Shown one piece after another: positions 1 through 9,500 of a stretch of 64,000 nucleotides of DNA. A program made the translations under genes and the position numbers. The DNA lies in assembly GCA_958296225.1 (NCBI GenBank), contig OY282456.1, forward strand, positions 372,001 to 436,000, in the 5' to 3' direction. Each line of letters begins with the position of its first letter. The first letter of the stretch is position 1. The notes under the pieces are model-generated. The model ran no database searches. It saw only the letters and a list, made by a program, of their open reading frames with translations, and was not told the DNA's origin. The stretch is from an uncultured Dehalococcoidia bacterium (GTDB lineage Bacteria; Chloroflexota; Dehalococcoidia; Lucifugimonadales; UBA3495).

Positions 1-10
1 TTGGGAAATT

Positions 11-50
11 CCGAGCCTGCTGGCTTTTACGTAAAAGCCAGCAGGCTCGG
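11..50. repeat. Perfect 40-bp palindrome
   Basis: The two 20-base arms are exact reverse complements with no loop. It begins CCGAGCCTGC and ends GCAGGCTCGG. No gene overlaps it. It could be a real inverted repeat or a fold-back joint made during assembly. The remaining bases up to 138 hold no gene I can recognise. Confidence 0.85.
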
Positions 51-138
51 TCGATCATCCAAATGGTCTGCGGCCGGCAAGCGCCCCACCAAAACGACCC
101 CGTGGCCAAAGAGGAACCGCACTTCGACGTGATGTCGT

Positions 139-605
139 ATGGCCTTTCCGATGTGGCTGGACGGGCAGCGGGTAGTGCAGATTGGCGTTGACCCCGACGA
201 TCTGGGGCGCAACTGGCAGAACACCTACGGCATCGCCGCCGACGCACGCACGTCTTTTGCCGCTGGAACTGCCGCCCTGCGCGAGCGACGGCGGGAGTCG
301 GCATTGCGCCCGGAGCCGCAGGAATCTTACCTGGCGGCGGTGCGGGCAGCGGTGCTCGACGACGGCATCCTGGTGTCGGGCATGACGTAGTTGGGCTACT
401 ACGCCCGCGGCTTCTGCCCCACCTACGAGTCGCGCACGTTCATCACGTCGTGAGCCAACTGTGGGCGCACGGTGCGTGCGGAGTTGCACACTCTGGCTTT
501 GTGAAGCTGGCGGAGGCGTGGGGGATACGAGCGGAAGGGCCGGCGGCGCTGCAGGAGGCTTTGGCGGTGGACGGGCCCAGCCTGATTGAGGTGTCGGTGA
601 GATGA
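139..605 (+). pseudogene. Decayed thiamine-diphosphate enzyme (acetolactate synthase-like) remnant
   Basis: The first frame (139-390) reads like the central and early C-terminal part of ThDP enzymes: WLDGQRVVQIGVDPDDLGRN, a segment typical of the middle domain, then DDGILVSGMT. A TAG at 388-390 falls where relatives have Gln (motif SGMTQLGYY), the same frame continues as LGYYARG..RTFITS and then stops at TGA 451-453. Near 498 another frame resumes with FVKLAEAWGIRAEG and LIEVSVR, the usual C-terminus, ending at 605. The ThDP-binding GDG segment is missing, so there is an internal deletion as well as stops. No functional product is expected. A complete ThDP enzyme of the same superfamily lies at 61118-62818. 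Confidence 0.7.
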
Positions 606-638
606 TGCCGACGCCGTTCACGTAGGGAGGTGAGGATT

Positions 639-1838
639 CTATTCGCTGATAGCTGGCGGTGTCTTCGGTTTGTAGGTTGCGTCACCTCTGTGGTTTCGTG
701 GGCTGGGGCAGAACCAGCGAGCGTCGCAAGCGTTGCACGTGTCCTCGTCGCCGCAAGTTGGTTGCCAGGCCGTCTGTAGTAGCACCCCGTTAGTTTCGTT
801 CACGATGTCCGTTTCTATCGACAGGACAACGTTGTCGAACTCCCGGAGGCCATTTGTGATGCTCTCGTCCGATATAGGGACAACTCTGATTGCCCGTGCC
901 AGTCGGAATTCCAGAGACAATTGCGATGTGTCTGTGCCGGGTCGCCACATTCTGACTAGTTGTTCGTCGCTGGAGCCGGGGGTTGGCAGTACATCTGTCT
1001 TTCCATCGGCTTGCGCTCGCCGCAATTGGCGCATATCCTCATCGCCAGGTAGCAACTCGTTGATGTAGATGAGAATTCCAGCGGCTACCGGCAGGCTCTC
1101 CGTCTGCTTTTGGCGTAACCAAGCGTAAGTTTGGATTTGCCAGTCGCCCTCTTCCCAATACTGCTCATCCGTCTTGGGCCGCCGGCTGCCTTTATAGTCA
1201 ACGATGACCTCAAAATCCCCTTCCAGGTGAGGGCAAACTTCTTGTACCCTCCGACTTATCGGGTTGTCTCCAGCAGCTTGAGACAGGTTCATGCCAGTAA
1301 GCACGTCGATTATGCCGTGAACTTCGTAGCTGTCCGCCCTCCTGAGAGAGCCGTCATCTGTCTTGGGAACGTCGCGCGTTGCGATGACTTTACGCTCTGC
1401 TGCCGTAATTAGTGGGAACAAGTGCTGTCCGATTTCATTCACAGCAACTTCGACACGGCGATACGCTGCATCCCTAGCTCCCCGATTGCGGGCCGTTTTT
1501 CCTTGTCGTTGCAATGATGTTTCTACTATGTCGGCAAATTTGCCTATATCATAGTCAGCCCAATCAGGCGTATCCTCTCTCCACTCCTTTTTGGAGCACG
1601 GCCATGGGAAGAGCGGAATGGACTGCCTTTCGTCTTGGCAGGTTTTCCAGTACCGGTACGCCATTTCCAGCGTTCCGTGCAACATTTCCCCAAACCAGAA
1701 TTGGACTGGCCGGGATGGGGGTAGTTCGCTACGGTTGTAGTACCGATACTGTAACTTGCAACGGCTGTAAGATAGCAAGTCGCCAACCAGTGAGTACGAT
1801 GGCACCAAATATTCGGCTGGCCTGATTTCTAGTTCCAT
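639..1838 (-). CDS. RecB/Cas4-like PD-(D/E)XK nuclease with C-terminal cysteine cluster
   Basis: A 399-residue protein that looks like a RecB-family nuclease. The active-site strand is visible as FEVIVDYKGS (Asp-x-Lys), followed by a QIQTYAWL motif matching the QxxxY motif of RecB/AddB/Cas4 nucleases. A Cys near the N-terminus (SYSRCKLQYRYY) together with the C-terminal group in CGDEDTCNACDARWFC resembles the four-cysteine iron-sulphur staple of AddB and Cas4. It is the last gene of a three-gene minus-strand operon, starting 4 bases after the helicase stop. Helicase plus RecB nuclease suggests DNA end processing or degradation of foreign DNA. The Fe-S cluster and the defence role are inferred. 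Confidence 0.75.
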   Translation of the reverse strand: MELEIRPAEYLVPSYSLVGDLLSYSRCKLQYRYYNRSELPPSRPVQFWFGEMLHGTLEMAYRYWKTCQDERQSIPLFPWPCSKKEWREDTPDWADYDIGKFADIVETSLQRQGKTARNRGARDAAYRRVEVAVNEIGQHLFPLITAAERKVIATRDVPKTDDGSLRRADSYEVHGIIDVLTGMNLSQAAGDNPISRRVQEVCPHLEGDFEVIVDYKGSRRPKTDEQYWEEGDWQIQTYAWLRQKQTESLPVAAGILIYINELLPGDEDMRQLRRAQADGKTDVLPTPGSSDEQLVRMWRPGTDTSQLSLEFRLARAIRVVPISDESITNGLREFDNVVLSIETDIVNETNGVLLQTAWQPTCGDEDTCNACDARWFCPSPRNHRGDATYKPKTPPAISE

Positions 1839-1841
1839 GCT

Positions 1842-4178
1842 TTATATCCTCGTGAATGGAGTGTTGACAATAATAGGAGGCCTTGCCGTTCCCGATTCCT
1901 GCCAGGGCCAACTGAGGTCACGATTCCAGCCCAAGGCTACGTTGGGAATTGTGCCGGTCTTGCGGTCACTACCGGTGCCGTGTGTGAGGCATTTTTCATT
2001 GCCTATAAGTAGCAATACTGACTGAGGGCGGCTGTAAGCGACGTAGTATAGTCTTGCCAAGTCGTCGAATGTTCTGTCTAGTTGTGGACGGTGTGCACGT
2101 AAAGGTGTAGGTAAATGTTGCTCAATGTCATTCTCCTGGCGCACCACACTGGAAGGTTCGCTTGGAAAGCGGAGGAATTTTTGCGTATGATGATTACTTC
2201 TGAACCTACTCCCTACATCCACAATCGCCATCGGAAATTCCAAACCTTTGGATTGATGAATGGTCATGATTTGCAGATAATCTCGCGGTATACTGGGCAG
2301 TATGTCCTCGTCTATGTCGACGTTGTCCTCAGCAATCGGGATCAGTGCGTCTCTGATGAATACTTCCCTGCTACGTATTACATGGTCGGTAACAGAATTC
2401 GCACGAGTATTACTAAGCAATTTCATCTCGTAGGCAGAAACAGTAGTGCTACTGTCAATATTGCCCACTATCGCTTGTAGCCATGCTTGGTGCTCTGGTT
2501 CATTTTGGAACTCAGGGAACCACGTCAATAGACGATAGATAATTTCCAGTACTGGCCATTCGCTCCAAGTTGCGCTATCCATGAGTTGTCCGTATGCCGC
2601 CGATTGCCATCGCTTTACGAACCCGTCCAGGCCTCGGTTGTCTTTTGGTGCAGGGTTTGACTGGACAAAATATTCTGCCTGACGCCGCCATTGGTTCAAG
2701 AAAAACTTTGACTCGTTCGTTGGGTATATGCCTTCAACTGTACTTCCATCAGGATCAGCAATGAGGGCGAGCAATCCAAGGATTCTCTGTACATCTGGCA
2801 CGTCACGGAGAGACTGGCCACGCGGGTTGAAAATTTTGAGATTTCGGCATTCCATGCTCTCTCTGAATTTTAACGGGAATCGTGGTTCACTAGACCTATT
2901 GTGCCAGTTGTATTGCCGTTCCCTAACTGAGTGTGAGAGGAACGCAATATCGCCTAGATTCCCACCTGACGGCAAGTCGATGACCTGTTGGTCTGCCTGA
3001 TAACGCCGGTCATTCACTAGTGTTCCCAAGAAATCAGCCAGCGCTTCCGCCAAGCATTCTTCGTCTGGACGGAAAATCCCCAAGACAGTCAACCCGGTGC
3101 TGTTCCTCACCGCTTGCACTGGCTGTTTTGGTGGGTTGATTCTAGCCGGCCTGAAACCAGGGTCGCTGGTGATGTGGGCGTTGTAGAACCCGACGATCTC
3201 GGGCGTTGATCGGTAGTTGTCAACGATGTCGATGCGGTCAACAGTATAGCCGGTTTTGCTGTGGCAGCGCGTCTCGAACTCTGTGAACAATTCCACAGAA
3301 CCACCGCGGAACCTGTACAGCGACTGGTCATCATCGCCCACGATGGTAGCAATCGCTCCGGTAGCGTTTATGATGCCGAAGTAGATGGCCTCCTGCAACG
3401 GATTGGTGTCTTGGTATTCGTCCACCAGCAAGGCTTTGACTTCGGGTGTCCATTCACTGAGAGTTCCTTCGTTGAGTCGGTCAAGGAACAATTTTTCTAT
3501 TGCGGTGAAGTCGTAGGTGTTGCGTTCTTTGGACTCAGTTCTATAGTCCGCCAAGGTGTCAATAATTAAGCTCTGCGCGCTGCCTAACTGGCGGTAACTA
3601 TCCAAATCGACTTGGTCTTGTACGAGCCTCTCCAAAAGTGTTTGCGCAATTGGGAGTGCCTCACTTTGATTTCTAGGTTCCCTGCCGTTAAACGTGTACC
3701 GCTTGAGCAGTTCTGCGAGTTGCTGCTTGTTTTGCTGGTAGCGATTGGCAAAGGCAAATCGTCGGAGCATTAGCTTGCTGGTCGCATTGTCCATCGTCAC
3801 GGGGGCGGTTTCGCCTGGTAACCGATGGTCAGTCATTACCTGCTGTACGATGCTGTCCAAAGTTCCGATTTGACATCGGTTCAAGTCAACATGGTCTAAG
3901 CCGCCTATGGCAGCTTTGATGGCCTCCCCTTCCCGCAGCCATCGAGAGCGCAATTCGCGCGCAGCTTTCTTGGTAAAGGTTACTATGAGGACGTGCTCTG
4001 GGGGAATGCCCTCTACAAAGACGAGCCGGAGGGCTCGCAAAATTAGCACGGTGGTTTTACCAGAGCCCGGGCCTGCCACTATCTGTAGGACATTTTGCAA
4101 CGGGTGCTTTACTACTGTCTCTTGTTGCGGGTTCAGTTTCTGGCTAATTATGCAGAGGAATTCATTCATGTTGATCAT
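1842..4178 (-). CDS. UvrD/Rep-type superfamily 1 DNA helicase
   Basis: A 778-residue SF1A helicase. Walker A AGPGSGKT lies at residues 35-42 and is preceded by the Q-motif LNPQQETVV. Motif II is VDEYQDTN, motif III is GDDDQSLYRFRGG and a late motif is TIHQSKGLEFP. These define the UvrD/PcrA/AddA group, which unwinds DNA 3' to 5'. The start codon overlaps the stop of the upstream transglycosylase-like gene (ATGA type), and the RecB-like nuclease follows at once, so the three genes are probably translationally coupled. The protein has no nuclease domain of its own; the neighbour at 639-1838 would supply it, as in a split AddAB arrangement. Length is normal for the family. Confidence 0.9.
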   Translation of the reverse strand: MINMNEFLCIISQKLNPQQETVVKHPLQNVLQIVAGPGSGKTTVLILRALRLVFVEGIPPEHVLIVTFTKKAARELRSRWLREGEAIKAAIGGLDHVDLNRCQIGTLDSIVQQVMTDHRLPGETAPVTMDNATSKLMLRRFAFANRYQQNKQQLAELLKRYTFNGREPRNQSEALPIAQTLLERLVQDQVDLDSYRQLGSAQSLIIDTLADYRTESKERNTYDFTAIEKLFLDRLNEGTLSEWTPEVKALLVDEYQDTNPLQEAIYFGIINATGAIATIVGDDDQSLYRFRGGSVELFTEFETRCHSKTGYTVDRIDIVDNYRSTPEIVGFYNAHITSDPGFRPARINPPKQPVQAVRNSTGLTVLGIFRPDEECLAEALADFLGTLVNDRRYQADQQVIDLPSGGNLGDIAFLSHSVRERQYNWHNRSSEPRFPLKFRESMECRNLKIFNPRGQSLRDVPDVQRILGLLALIADPDGSTVEGIYPTNESKFFLNQWRRQAEYFVQSNPAPKDNRGLDGFVKRWQSAAYGQLMDSATWSEWPVLEIIYRLLTWFPEFQNEPEHQAWLQAIVGNIDSSTTVSAYEMKLLSNTRANSVTDHVIRSREVFIRDALIPIAEDNVDIDEDILPSIPRDYLQIMTIHQSKGLEFPMAIVDVGSRFRSNHHTQKFLRFPSEPSSVVRQENDIEQHLPTPLRAHRPQLDRTFDDLARLYYVAYSRPQSVLLLIGNEKCLTHGTGSDRKTGTIPNVALGWNRDLSWPWQESGTARPPIIVNTPFTRI

Positions 4179-5863
4179 TTTACACCGCCAGTATTCTCGT
4201 ATAACTTAGCCGTGTTGTGCGCCCCCCGGCGTTTGTTGCGGTTGCCGCCTCGGAATATCAGGATTTGGATGCCCAGCTTTTGGCAGAATTGGCATGGGCA
4301 ATCTTGCCAGGGTTTTTCTTCCAGTGTGCGCTGGTAGCGGTCTCGCATCGACTTTATCTCGCTGGTTCTTTGCAATTGCTGGTCGTAGGTTAGCACGGCA
4401 TCCAGCACTTCGGCAATGCCGACTTTGCCCAGGTCGTATTGGGCGAGCAGTTGCAATGCGGCTTGTTCCTGGCTCTGGAGCAGTTCAACGTCAACATCGC
4501 TTTGCCGCAATCGCTTGGCGGTGCGTGGGTCGCGGGTCATTGGCACGCGGATTGCAGCGTACCACTTACCATTGGCTCCCAGGTAGTTCTGGTCGGAGCG
4601 CAGCCAAGCCTTACGGAAGTAGGATGCGCTGTCAAAGCTGGCAATGCCAAGTTCGCGGAACTTTTGCTGCAAGTTGGGGCGGTAGATGCCGAACAAGTGC
4701 AGCCAGGGGGGTTCGCGGAGTTGCTCTGCGGCAGCACTGACGGCTTGGACGATTTCCAGAATTGCAGCGTCAGTCTGGGGCACCAACCCGCCGACGGCGA
4801 TATGGCGGTAGCCCATTTCGTAGTATCGCTTTACGTTTTCTCCATACTGAGTGGGGGTAATGCCCTGTACGGCGCCAACCGGCGTGAACAGCTTGCCCCG
4901 CTTTTTCCAAGCTTTCAAGAATGCGTCGGCGTTCCGTATAGTGGTTTCTACTCGTTGTTGCCGCTCTTTTTCCGGGAGCGTTTTGATGGGGATATGGTCA
5001 ACCGATGCGCCCATGTTGAAATTGTACAGTTCGTAGAGGGCTATGGCCTGCTCTGTTGAGATTGCGGGTTCCTCTTCGTTAACGTAACTGAAAGCGCCGC
5101 AGTCACCGAACAAATACTGGTTTTCAGAGAGGCCAAAGAATTCGCGCAGGTCCTGGGGGCGCAATGATTTGTCCTCGGTGCCTTCCAGTTTGCGCAGGGG
5201 GCCCTTTGCAGTCTGGCGCTGCGCAAGGCTGACCAGTATGCCATCGCACATATGGGTAGGCTGCATCAGCCGATTGCAATGCTTGTCGCCCCGCGCGGCC
5301 CTCTGTGGCCCGGAGAACCGGTCATTCTCAAAATCAAAATTGGGGTCAAGTAGGTCGTCCCAATCCGGGAGGAAGTACGTCAGACGCCCTTGTTGGCGCT
5401 CAGGTCGTGTCTGCGTCTTGCGCTTTTTGGGGGATTGTTCATGTAGGAAATTTTTAAGCAGGCTCTGCTTCTCGCCGATAGGGCCGTCGAAATAAATGGG
5501 GGTTCTGCCCGTCCTTTTCAGTGCCGGTTGGATTGCCGGCTGGTAATCCTTGCCCAAAACAAGATGGACGCTGTCGTCATCACCTACCCATTTCTGGAAA
5601 GTTGCAGTGCATTCCGGGGCTATGGCGGCGGCTGAATTACGGTCCAATCGCTGATCATAGTGGTCAATCTCTTTGATTACCCCAAAAAGCTTGTGCTTGG
5701 CGGACAGCGTGCTTACCGCAACATTCTGCGGCCACTGGTATTCACGGAGAAATTTTCGGAGCACTCGGTAATAGGGACCATCGTACACTTCCAGTGCCGG
5801 CATTTGTCTGGCGGATTCCCGCTTGGCCTTCGAGCAACTGAGGATTAGCAAATTCTGTCCCAT
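4175..5863 (-). CDS. DpdA-like tRNA-guanine transglycosylase family protein with N-terminal DUF6884-like domain
   Basis: About 562 residues. The N-terminal 150 residues (LLILSCSKAKR, then ALEVYDGPYY and STLSAKHKLFGV) match the DUF6884 pattern. The rest looks like the DpdA branch of tRNA-guanine transglycosylases: FGDCGAFSY and MGASVDHIPI carry the two Asp positions expected of the active site, and the C-terminus has CPCQFC followed by IFRGGNRNKRRGAHN, a zinc and substrate signature seen in DpdA. DpdA inserts 7-deazaguanine (preQ0) into DNA in the dpd systems; here the substrate is inferred. The start at 5863 is preceded by AGGAGA at a good distance, better than the TTG two codons upstream. 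It is first in the operon with the helicase and nuclease. No preQ0 synthesis genes are in the window. Confidence 0.7.
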   Translation of the reverse strand: MGQNLLILSCSKAKRESARQMPALEVYDGPYYRVLRKFLREYQWPQNVAVSTLSAKHKLFGVIKEIDHYDQRLDRNSAAAIAPECTATFQKWVGDDDSVHLVLGKDYQPAIQPALKRTGRTPIYFDGPIGEKQSLLKNFLHEQSPKKRKTQTRPERQQGRLTYFLPDWDDLLDPNFDFENDRFSGPQRAARGDKHCNRLMQPTHMCDGILVSLAQRQTAKGPLRKLEGTEDKSLRPQDLREFFGLSENQYLFGDCGAFSYVNEEEPAISTEQAIALYELYNFNMGASVDHIPIKTLPEKERQQRVETTIRNADAFLKAWKKRGKLFTPVGAVQGITPTQYGENVKRYYEMGYRHIAVGGLVPQTDAAILEIVQAVSAAAEQLREPPWLHLFGIYRPNLQQKFRELGIASFDSASYFRKAWLRSDQNYLGANGKWYAAIRVPMTRDPRTAKRLRQSDVDVELLQSQEQAALQLLAQYDLGKVGIAEVLDAVLTYDQQLQRTSEIKSMRDRYQRTLEEKPWQDCPCQFCQKLGIQILIFRGGNRNKRRGAHNTAKLYENTGGVK

Positions 5864-5896
5864 GTGCAAGTTCTCCTATCTTCTTTGGTTTTGGTT

Positions 5897-5926
5897 ATCA
5901 TACCACCGTTCAAGTCCGGCGTTGCA
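5897..5926 (-). promoter_or_regulatory. Possible promoter of the DpdA-like operon
   Basis: On the minus strand a TATGAT -10-like box (5897-5902) lies 34 bases before the start at 5863, with a weak TGCAAC at 5921-5926, 18 bases further up. The AGGAGA ribosome site follows. The -35 is poor, so this is only a suggestion. Confidence 0.3.
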
Positions 5927-6105
5927 TCGACCCAACTTGCGTTGCAACGCTCCCGTCTCCGTTATGTTATGACGCCCCCGTGCGGCGTCCCGCCGCCGGT
6001 CTGCATCCTGCATTACGCTTTGCGCGCAAGGGAGTAGAACGTAGCGGCGGCTTGCCTGCGCGGTGGTTGGCTGCCGGGTCAAGTGTATCGCGCCTAGTCG
6101 CGTTT

Positions 6106-6345
6106 CCTGACGGGCTGCTCAGGCCGCAGTTGAGTTGAATTTCACGGATAGTCGGAAGGGTAAGGGTGCTGGGCGCGGTAAGCCCGCAGGTACTCCAGGA
6201 TGCGTTGCCGGGGAGGGCTGAGCGGTTGCACTTGGCCTTTTGGCACGGCTGGCACTGCTGGTAGAGGAAGCGTCACTGGCAGTCTTGGTGTTGCGCCTAT
6301 CTCGGCTTGCCCACCATGGGTTGCCCGGCCTGAACCATGCGACAT
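6106..6345 (-). pseudogene. Remnant of a LexA-like winged-helix repressor domain
   Basis: One frame ends with PRQRILEYLRAYRAQHPYP (about 6158-6215), and another continues with TIREIQLNCGLSSPS (6106-6152). Read together across a frameshift they reproduce the LexA N-terminal pattern, RQ.ILEYL......YP followed by TIREIQ..CGLSS. The protease domain of LexA is absent. The same stretch and the bases up to 6480 also carry an open frame with HHGDPHRLITHPD and YEYDGTNVAWFRPGN that I do not recognise. I see no intact gene between 5864 and 6523. Confidence 0.5.
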
Positions 6346-6523
6346 TGGTGCCGTCGTATTCGTAGGCTTCTTGGTTGGTAGTAACCAACCGGCTGTTGCT
6401 GTCGGGATGAGTTATCAGCCGGTGCGGGTCGCCGTGGTGTTCCGCATCCCAGCCGTCGGGCAGCAGGCCGGGTTCGGTTAGCGCGCGCTGGGGTTCTGCG
6501 TTTCGGTGCCGTGTCCCTTTGGC

Positions 6524-9500
6524 TCAGGCAGCGACGATTCCCATTGAGCAGACTACGCGCACGCTGCCAGTTGGTGGCGGTTGGCTTTCGCCAGCGCCGT
6601 CCGGTTTGGGCAGTTCTGCCGCCATGTTCGCGAGGGCGTCCAGCAGTTGCTGGCCGGTGGCGCCGTCGCGCATCAAGGCGCTAATCCGTTCGTTCACGCT
6701 GACGGGTAGCCCGGCGGTGAACGTTGCCCGCAGGATTTCCAAGCGCCGCAGGTCAGTTGCATTGGCTTGGCCGTCCAGCAGCAACTGGCCCAATTGGGAG
6801 TTGACGTATCGCGTTACCCGGTTGTCGCGGCGGCGCGGTTCCGGCGCCACCGGCTGCGGAGCCAGTTGCTCGACTAGGGCCGCCGCGGCTGCGCCGACGC
6901 GGCTGTTGGTGTCTGGTGGCAGCGGAACCGCCGGCGTGTCCGGTTCGCATTCTACCTGCCGCACCAGTTCGGCGGGGGTAAGCTTGGCGACGCTGCCCTC
7001 AGAGCTGGCGGCGTAACCCTGCCTGGCGTCGTCGCTGGCAACTAGCGTGATGGTCGTATCGGCGTGGGGATGATTGCCGGCCGCCATTGCTGCCCGCAGG
7101 CCGTCGGGCATCAGCCACAGCCGTTGCCACAGTGCGGGCTGCTCCCGGCGGATGCGGTTCAGCAGGGCGTTGGCCTGCTGGGCCACGGCCAGGCTGTCGG
7201 TGACGTCATCCCGCTCTTCCGGCATTTCACCGTCATAAATGGAGTAGATGGATTCGGGGTTGACCCGTTCGCCGTTCTCCAGCACTACGTTATCGAGGCC
7301 AATCAGGTCGTGGAACGCCTGCACCCGGTTGCCGACGGTTTCCCGCAGGCCGATTTCGTCTTCCACGGCCGGGTCGGGCATCATGTTGTGCAGGTAGATT
7401 ACCTCGTGTCCGGTGGTGATGCGGTCCACCCGCCCATGGCGCTGGATGAGGGTCACCGGGTTCCAGTGCAGGTCGTAGCTGACGACCCGGTTGCAGTCTT
7501 GCAGGTTTTGGCCCTCGGCGATGACGTCGGTGGCAATCAGGATGCGGGTCTGTTCGCTGTCCGGCAGGTTGGGCCGGTCGTTGCTCCAAGGTGAGAACCG
7601 GGCTACCTTGTCGGCGCTGTGGCGGTCGCCGCCCATCAGCAGGTCAACGTTGACGCCGGGGTTGTCGGCCTGGAGCTGGCGGCGCAGGTAGTTGGCGGTC
7701 ACCTTGGACTCCGTGAAAACCAGCAGCTTTTCGCCGGCCACGCCGGGCGACTTGACGAAACTCTTGATTTCGTGGAGTTTGGCGTCGTCGCTGGCGTCGC
7801 CGTCGGGGTCGGCTTTGATGCTTTGCAGCGCGTCGGCGACGGCGTTCAGGATACGGTCGTCGGCTTCCAGGTCGTCCAGCCACGCCGGGCAATCGAAGTC
7901 GCTGGCGGAGTAGGACTGCTCCCGGATTGTGATCAGCGTTTCGTCCTGGTCCAGCGCGTCGGTGTCCGGTTCCTCGTCATTGGGTTGGTCGATGGTCAGG
8001 ATTTCCTCGCTGTCGGTCACGCCGTCGTCCTGGTTGACGCCGCCGTTGAGTATCTGATTGCGGAAGTTCCGGTTGCTGGCAATCAGCACGGCCAGCGTGC
8101 TGCGGAAGGCGGGGATGGATGATTCCAGCCGTTTCCACAGGTTGGCGGTCATAATGCCGGCCAGGTTGCCCCGGTTGCTGCGCACAATGTTGGCGTACTC
8201 CGGCCGCTCGGTGGCGGCTTCGTGCAGGTACCTGGCCGGCCGGTAGCGCGCCGCCTGGTACTGCTGCAGCAGGCCGGCGATGCGCCGGATGCCGCCGGCT
8301 TTCCGGTACACGTGGTCCAGGCTGTACTCCCGGTTGGACAGTTTGGCCTCCGGGAAGCGGATGGGCTGCCCGTTCAGGGCGCTGTCCGGGTAGTTGCGCC
8401 GGATGTCCTGCCGGCGCCGGCGGATCAGCACGTGCTGGAGCACGCTGGCGACTTGCGCCGGGTCGGCCCGGCCGATGTCCGGGGGGAAGTAGTGGGCCAG
8501 GTTGCCGGTGATGCCGGGCAGCCCGTGCCGGCCGGGGTCGAGGAACAGTTCCAGCTGGCGCAGGATGTCCGTGGGCGCCAGGTTCTGCGGCGTGGCCGAC
8601 AGCAGGATGACCTTATGCCGCCTGGCGCCTTTGAGCAGGTCCAGCAGGACGCGGCGGCGCTGGCTGTGGTTGCGGAAGCCGTGGGCCTCGTCAATCAGCA
8701 CCGGGCCGGCGTGGCGCAGCAGCTTTTGCAGGCTGCGGTCGGCGGCGAAGTTGGCCTCGGTGAGGCGGCCCCGGCTCAGCACGTCGGCGTCGTCCAGGCC
8801 GAATTGGCGGCAGGCGCGTTCCCACATTGGCCGCAGGCTGGCGGGGCAGATTACCAGCGGGTCGCCGGCGTCCCGTTCGGTGAGGTTCAGACGGCGCAGG
8901 ATTTCCGCGCCGATGTAGGTCTTGCCCATGCCGACTACGTCGGCGATGTAGCAGCCGCCGTGCCGTGCCAGCATGGCCAGGCCGGCGGCTACGGCGTCCT
9001 GCTGATAGTCGGTGAGTTCCACCGGCGGCGGGCCGTCTGCGGCGTCCGCGTCGCCCAGGGTGTCGCCGTAGAGTTCGTAGAGGACTTTCAGGTAAATCAG
9101 GTAGGGTTCGGGCGTGGCCAGGGGCCAGCTGTTGTTGAGTTTTTCAACTACCCGGTCGTTCACCGGCTCGCTTTCGCGCCACAGGCGCTCGAACCAGTCG
9201 CGGATTTCGCCGATGTCGCCGCCGTGGGTTACGGGGTAGTTCAGCTCGGTGTTGCCGGCAAAGCCGGCGGCGGAGAAGTTGGTGGAGCCGATGATGGCGG
9301 TGCCGGGCGCGGATTCCAGCCCGGTGTAGCCGATGTAGGCTTTGGCGTGCATCCGGTCTTTGACGTAGGCCCGCACGTCAACTTTGCCGCCGGCGATGAG
9401 GCCGGCCAGGGACTTGATGCCGGCTTCGCTGGCGTCGTCCTGGGGCTGGGCGGCGGCGTTGCGGCCCACGTTGTCCAGGGTTTCGTTACGGGCGACGGTT

